Source of the DNA: Selaginella moellendorffii | Lineage: Eukaryota > Streptophyta > Lycopodiopsida > Selaginellales > Selaginellaceae | DNA length: 64,000 nucleotides | Direction: 5' to 3' | NCBI RefSeq assembly: GCF_000143415.4 | Contig: NW_003314359.1 | Coordinates: 413,437 to 477,436, forward strand | Part shown: positions 58,312 to 64,000 of the stretch, in pieces | How the letters are laid out: every line of letters starts with the position of its first letter | Position numbering within the stretch: position 1 is the stretch's first letter | Made by a program: the position numbers and the translations under genes | Notes under the pieces: generated by a model | What the model saw: the letters and a program-made list of their open reading frames with translations, nothing else | Database searches by the model: none | What the model was told of the DNA's origin: nothing

Positions 58312-58379
58312 CCACGTCAGCGAAAACGTGAATAATGTGGCTGCCTTGCACGTCAAGTGCCCAACCGATGAATGCCACG
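58312..58379 (+). promoter_or_regulatory. Unfolded-protein-response elements of the PDI gene
   Basis: An exact UPRE core CCACGTCA (58312-58319, reverse complement TGACGTGG), a second CACGTCA (58349-58355), and an ERSE-like CCAAC-N9-CCACG (58361-58379; one mismatch from CCAAT-N9-CCACG). They lie 166-233 bp upstream of the PDI start codon. bZIP factors of the ER-stress pathway bind such sites. Confidence 0.65.
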
Positions 58380-58544
58380 TGTACGCAAAGGAAGCTCTTT
58401 GCCATGTCATGACCAGATGGACGGCTACGATTCCCGCATTGCATGGCTAAGTGGCAATCTAGCCGTTCGTACACATCGTACACAGTTCCTGTTCTGTGTG
58501 GGGTTTTAAGCTCTCGCCTAGGGCTTTGTTACTGGATAATTTCC

Positions 58545-60539
58545 ATGGCGCGAGCGGGAGTGATATTCCTGGCGCTAGCGCTGCTGGCGGTCACTGCTGC
58601 CAGAGTCATCGATGCATCGAGCGAGAGCAGCGATGTTCTTGAGCTCGACGACTCCAACTTCGCGGACGAGATCAAGAAGCACGACTTCATCGTCGTCGAG
58701 TTCTACGCGCCCTGGTAAGATCGATCGATCGATCGACTGGCGTCTCGCTGATGATGGCTAATCTGATATTTCGATTGACAGGTGTGGGCACTGTAAGAAG
58801 CTAGCTCCCGAGGTGAGATTATTCTCCTCTTCACAGCGAAGAACTAACTATTGATTTGCTCTTTTGCTCCAGTACGAGAAGGCGGCGACCGCACTGAAAG
58901 AACACAACATTGTTTTGGCCAAAGTAGACGCGAACGAGGAGAAGAACAAGAAGATTGCGTCGGACTATGAGATCCGGGGTTTCCCCACCTTGAAGATCAT
59001 TCGCAAGGGGACCGTGGAGGAGTACAAGGGGCCGCGCGACGCAGATGGCATTGTGAGCTACTTGAAGAAACAAGCCGGGCCAGCCACAGTGGAGCTAACT
59101 TCTACTGAAGAGGCTGGTGATTTCGTTGGACAGAACAAGATAGCCATTGTAAGTTTTGAAGCTCAAAATTCTTTTTTGCTTGACTCTCTTCCAGATTGGA
59201 GTTTTCAAGTCATATGATAGCGAAGAGTTCCAAAACTTCACGGCTCTCGCGGAAGCGCTCAGATCTGAGTACGACTTTCGTCACACACTGGACGCTTCCG
59301 TGCTGCCTCTGAAGGACGAGCCACTGAAAGCTCCGGCAGTCAGGCTGTTCAAGGTTTTCGACGAACGTTTTAACGACTTCACGGTAAGCTCTGACTGGTT
59401 GCCATCTATCTTGCTTAACGCTACCTTCTTAGAATTTCTATGTCGAGGAGCTCAAAAAGTTTGTGGAGGAATCGAGCTTGCCTCTTGTGACCGAGCTGAA
59501 TCAGGACCCCGAAATGCAGCCGTTTCTAATGAAGTTTTTCAACAAGGAGGCGCCAAAGGTTTTGTTTTCTCAATGTTTGGATTGATGTTTACCTTTTTTT
59601 GGGGAGGATAGGTGTTTCTGTTTGTCGAGTCGAGCCATGACGAAGAATATCGACCTGCTTACAAGAAGGTTGCAGAGTCAAACAAACCAAAAGGCCTTCT
59701 TTTCCTTGCTGCCAACAGCGCAGGAAACGACCATGCTCTTCAGGTCTGCTAATTCTAATTTGGTATCCTCACATTCTTAAATCTTTTCTTTTGTGCAGCA
59801 CTTTGGTCTTGCAGCTGCGAAGCTGCCGTCCATTGTTGTACAAGACGCTCAAGGGAAAAAGTTCGCAGTAGAGACGATCGAATCATCAAAGCTATCCAGT
59901 TTTGTGGACGACTATTTGGTAAGTTCTCTCACGGAAGCTCACATTTTCTCTTACACTTGACATTGGACACAGGCTGGAAAGCTCAAGCCGTGGGTAAAGT
60001 CCGAGCCCGTTCCCGAGAAAAACGATGAACCAGTCAAAGTGGTGGTGAGGAACACTTTGAACGACCTCGTTATCGAGTCTGGGAAAGATGGTAATGCACA
60101 AGAACATAACCACGTTATAGTTTACACTCTACTAACATCTATTCGTACCTCCAGTTCTTTTGGAATTCTACGCGCCGTGGTGTGGCCACTGTAAGAAACT
60201 GGCGCCCACGCTGGACGAAGTCGCGGAACACTTCAAGGATGATCCCAAGGTCGTCATCGCGAAACTGGTGAGTTTTCTTGCACAGTTGCGTTGCCTTCCT
60301 AAGTAACCAGTCTCTTTCTTTCCTCTACGCAGGATGCCACTGCCAACGACGTTGAAGACGACACGTTTGACGTCCAGGGCTTCCCCACGCTCTACCTCTA
60401 CACGGGCGCCAAGCAAGCCGTCAAGTACGAGGGCGATCGAAGCAAGGAGGATTTGATCAGCTTCGTTGACAAGCACAGAACCTCGGCTGCTCCTTCGGCG
60501 GCACCGGACGCCGGCGAGCCTTCTAAAGACGAGCTGTGA
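58545..60539 (+). CDS. Protein disulfide isomerase with KDEL signal (PDIL1-type)
   Basis: Ten exons (58545-58714, 58782-58812, 58873-59148, 59195-59383, 59433-59558, 59612-59743, 59799-59918, 59973-60090, 60155-60267, 60333-60539) give 493 residues. A signal peptide (residues 1-~20, [19 protein letters not shown]) leads into an a-b-b'-a' thioredoxin layout. Both active sites are intact: WCGHC with cysteines 58 and 61, and 397 and 400. The C-terminus is KDEL (490-493), which keeps it in the ER lumen. It forms and rearranges disulfides in secretory proteins. Promoter UPRE/ERSE elements agree with ER-stress control. Its stop is only 85 bp from the stop of the convergent cyclase copy C. Confidence 0.97.
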
Positions 60540-60624
60540 TTTCCGTCGGGAGAATTTTTGCGAAGCGATGGAATGGTGCTTTATGTTATGTGTTGCCGGA
60601 AACTAATAAGACGAGATCAATCCA

Positions 60625-63600
60625 TCACTTCGCTGGACGCTTGAGCACGCGGCTGCGGTATTGTCCGAGTGCCCAGATTGGGAAGATACACCTGTAGGCG
60701 GAGTAGCTGATCATGCAGTTGCCGTTAAACACTCCACTTATTTCCTGCAAGAAATAAGCAAACAAGGTGACGGAAAAACCATATGTAAGCATTACGTACC
60801 TCCTGTGGAAAATCGCCATCTTCAAGCTGTCCGTTTACCAAAAGAGCAGCGGCTTTATGCAGAGGCGTGGAATCTCTTTCGGCCTAAACAAGATAAAGAG
60901 AGAAACATTTTGAAACCAAAACATTTCTGAAACTAAATTGTTTAGACTTGCCTGTCCACCTGCAATAAGCGCTAGCATCGCCCAGGCCGTGTTAACGAGG
61001 TGGTGCTTACCACCTTCCAGGTTCGTATAAACCTGCAAAGAAGAGAAGCTTACATGTATCACGAGAAAGAGAAAATTAGCCACACCTTGTTTTGAGAGGA
61101 GAGGTAGCTCTCACCCCAGCCACCCGATGGGAGCTGCTTAGAAAGAAGGAAATCGCAGGCCTTGCGGATCGCTGCAGAGTGCTTATAGCTTTTGCCAGCG
61201 GCAACCAAGCCTAGGACTCCAAACCAGATGCCGTACGTGAAACAAACACCCCATGACCCGTACCTTAAAAACGTATGAGAATAGAAAAAAGAATGCAAGC
61301 TTACCAGGAGCCATCAGGTCTTTGAATGCTTTCAATATATTGGCATCCTTTAGCTACAAATAGCTCGATTTCCTTGGACCGATGGTCAGGGTAGAGCCTG
61401 CTGAAAGCACAGAGCGCCTGAACGCAAGCTGATGTACATTCCACATAGCTAGAAAAAGACCACACGCACAGTTAGAGAGCGTACTTAGATAGCTGTAGTT
61501 CTTACGAGTAATCGATTGTAATGTCCCCAAATGTTTCTGAAGGGTTGAACAGCTGCAGTTTCGACATGTTATCACTTAAAACCCATCCTTTCATCTCACC
61601 TCGATCCAAGCATATGACCGTGTCAACTCGTATGATGCGACTCCTCCATTGGCGTTCTGATTTCACGAGTTAGCGGCCAACTTATCCGAGGAGTATTGTA
61701 CCTGATATGAAATGATCATATTGACGCAATCATAGAGTCGTTCTGGAGATAAGGGCTTCCCAACAAGGTCCGATGAAATGCGTGATAGAAGCAACACACT
61801 CTGTAACAAAATGTTCCATCACAAAATAGATAGCTCATGGTCAATAATACCTTTAAGCCTTCAGAAGTACAATCAGATATAGGCCATCCGTGATCTCTGT
61901 TAGAAAATGGCCATGCTCCATTTGATATATGTCGATGGAAATAGTCCAAATCCCCGGGACAGTCTTCGCGTACCTTTGGGAGGAAGATCGTGATAACCAG
62001 CGTATAGTGATTCTTGTTACAAACCTGTGATTTTTCTATGTAGGAATGAGCTTTCTTCAGCATCTCCCCGGATTCTTCAAGCATGTCCGTTGATATTATC
62101 GCTTGTACAGCAAAAGCTGTATCCCAAAGTTGACTGCCATTGTATCCCTTATATGTTTCTTGGTTACGTAACAAATAGAAAAAAAAAAATCTAAAAAAAT
62201 CCTTTTACCTGCATTTTCAGCCCATCTTCCGCAACCCAGAGATAATCATGAATTCGGGGCAAGTGCTGTTTGAAAGCTTCGGAGTTTGGGTCCTCCGCCC
62301 AACAGCAAAGCATGTTGATGACCTGAGTGGAACAATAAACTAAATAGATAGAGGAGCAAAACGATTCCCACCTTGTTAACAGGCCCAATGCATGTATATC
62401 TCGTATTGACATCCTCGTAGTGGATATGCTCGAGAACGGTATCAAGCGCCTTTTTACGCAGCAATGATCCTGGCCAACACATTAAAAGAGGCTCCACACC
62501 TTTATGCAAAACTCCCCAAAGAACGTCTTGTATGAGCGGATGAGGATAATACAGATCTTCCTGCATACCAGTCATCAAGAAATGCTTTCTGTAAGTTGAT
62601 AAAAATACATGCACCCTTCTCGGGTGCGCAGAAAATTTTACCTTTGCACAAGTATTTCGCGCACGATTCCAATCCACGTCTTCAAAGGGTCCGTTAAAGA
62701 GCTCCTTTCTCAGAGCTTCAACCTTGGGTGTGATTTTTCCAGTGAAACGACGACCATAGATATAGCTCATAGGAAGATAAACCATCCGGCAATGACACCA
62801 CATACGTCCTAAAGAAAGATTTGAGCATACGTAGAAAACAAATAATTAAGGAGATACCTGGATGAAGGGGAATCGCATACGGCAGCAAATACATTTCTGG
62901 CGGTAGGGGATTGACTCCCGACCAATCGAACACTCCAAGAACCTTACAGAAACAGGTTATCGTCAATAACAAAGAAACAACTTGAATTTTCCTTCACGTA
63001 CCGCGAGCCAAAACTTTCCCCAGGACGGAATGGCGATGGTCCCTCCATGACCAAAAATCCATGAAAGGGCGCTCTCCATGGCTGGCTTGTCTGGTTCTTG
63101 GCCAAGTAGCCGTAGAGAAACATAAACAAGTACAGTGCCAAACATCGTGCTGTGCCCTTCAATGTGCAATCCCCAGCCGCCATCTTCGTTCTTCCAGAAA
63201 GACGAAAATTCACGAACATCGCTAGAAAGAAAGATTACACACCTGGTGGTTGAAAAAGTATCTACACATTTCTCGGTGGTGCTCCGGTGACAAAACCACG
63301 TTGATCGCTCCAGTGACGTACAAAGCAATGATCTGATAATACACCATCGTTTGGCATGTAAGAAATCCCAAAGATAAGCTCATACCAATCCCGGCATGAG
63401 AAACATGGGACCTCCGTAATCGCCAGGCCAGTGGCCGTCCTCGGCTTGAATGGTGGAGTAAAATCGCAAGGCACGACGAATCGTGGTCTCGACATCGCTC
63501 TGCTTGATCTCCGCATCGCCTTGGACCTTCACTGGAGGAGGGATTTGGGGCAGCGGCTGTGCAGCCTTGGAGAGCTATGCGAGAAGAGAAGAAAGATTGG

Positions 63601-63842
63601 AGATTCGAAAATCAGGAATTCCACCAGCATACCTGCATTCGCATGAGGAGATCGGAGCTGTGCTTCTGGACATGGCGATTCTTGGCGAAGTGATCCCGAG
63701 CCTCTTGGACGCGCGCGCGATCATCGTCGCTGCCGAGGGCCTCGTCGTAGCACCAGATCTGGCGGCCGACGAGATCGTTGAGAGTGCTGAGGGGCGCGGC
63801 GGAAGAAGAATCGCCACCGCTGGCGACATGGAGCTTCCACAT
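60625..63842 (-). CDS. Cycloartenol-synthase-type oxidosqualene cyclase, copy C
   Basis: Inverted third copy with the same exon-intron order. First exon 63842-63633 (210 bp as in A and B), last exon 60744-60625. It ends VLKRPAK then stop, 14 residues shorter than A and B (762 residues if the inner exons match, which I checked only by their open frames). The catalytic motif is DCTSE (61874-61860) as in B; Ile481 and Tyr410 with Gly before it are typical of cycloartenol synthase. The intron at 60951 starts GC. It has Cys in place of Arg in LLMCWPG and Thr in [10 protein letters not shown]. Homology to A/B starts at the four bases before the ATG and stops inside the last exon, so its promoter and 3' end are its own. 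Confidence 0.9.
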
Positions 63843-64000
63843 TGCTAGCAAGAACCCTAAATATTCTAATGCGTTAACGAATACATATAATGAATATAGA
63901 CCGATGGATGCATGAGATCCAACGGCCAATAATAGATCAATGTTTACAAAATAGATATTTCATGGATCAATGTTTACAGAATAGACATTTCATGGATCAA
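63843..64000 (-). promoter_or_regulatory. Upstream sequence of cyclase C
   Basis: It does not resemble the upstream regions of A and B. It has a threefold repeated phrase (atagatatttcatggatcaatgtttacagaatag and variants, 63931-64000) and reaches the window edge. Confidence 0.4.

Overview
The window looks like nuclear DNA of a land plant, most probably the lycophyte Selaginella moellendorffii or a close relative. The protein families are plant types (class I HD-Zip, cycloartenol synthase, SUVR3-like methyltransferase, plant VPS13 with DUF946 modules). The introns are very small and uniform (mostly 44-80 bp), and neighbouring genes often lie less than 300 bp apart. The species call is inference; no rRNA, tRNA or organelle marker is present. 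One 140-base run of N (45047-45186) shows this is a draft assembly.

Layout. (1) 1-18453 is a retrotransposon graveyard. It holds a truncated Ty3/gypsy chromovirus (1-2333), an inverted repeat made of RNase H fragments (2335-2622), a 4.4-kb cytosine-poor block without genes, and an LTR (7118-8261) with a purine tract before it and a tRNA-Met-type primer site after it. Next comes a decayed minus-strand gypsy element with ~147-bp LTRs (8405-18453), split by a nested plus-strand chromovirus (10186-17469) that still has a perfect 5-bp target duplication. (2) 18657-29213 is a compact euchromatic block: DCAF8-like WD40 protein (+), HD-Zip I transcription factor (-), GNAT acetyltransferase (-), DHHC S-acyltransferase (+), SUVR3-like histone methyltransferase (-), DP transcription factor (-). 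(3) 29938-46128 is one giant VPS13 lipid-transfer gene of about 64 exons. (4) 46167-56500 is a direct tandem duplication of a ~5-kb unit, each copy holding a complete 18-exon cycloartenol-synthase-type oxidosqualene cyclase gene (A and B). A third copy (C) lies inverted at 60625-63842. Between B and C sit an intronless Gag/protease-derived gene (56509-57498), a glycine-rich candidate gene (-), and a protein disulfide isomerase gene with unfolded-protein-response elements in its promoter.

Exon models for DCAF8, HD-Zip, GNAT, DHHC, SUVR3, DP, PDI and cyclases A and B were built by hand from GT/GC-AG borders and reading-frame continuity. For HD-Zip, DHHC, SUVR3, DP, PDI, DCAF8 and cyclases A and B the summed exons are an exact multiple of three.

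The most interesting content is (a) the three-copy cyclase locus, where the catalytic DCTAE motif and the adjacent product-specificity residue differ between copies, (b) the intact Gag-protease-like gene whose protease active-site aspartate is gone, sitting 8 bp beyond the edge of the tandem duplication, and (c) the structural oddities of the retrotransposon block.
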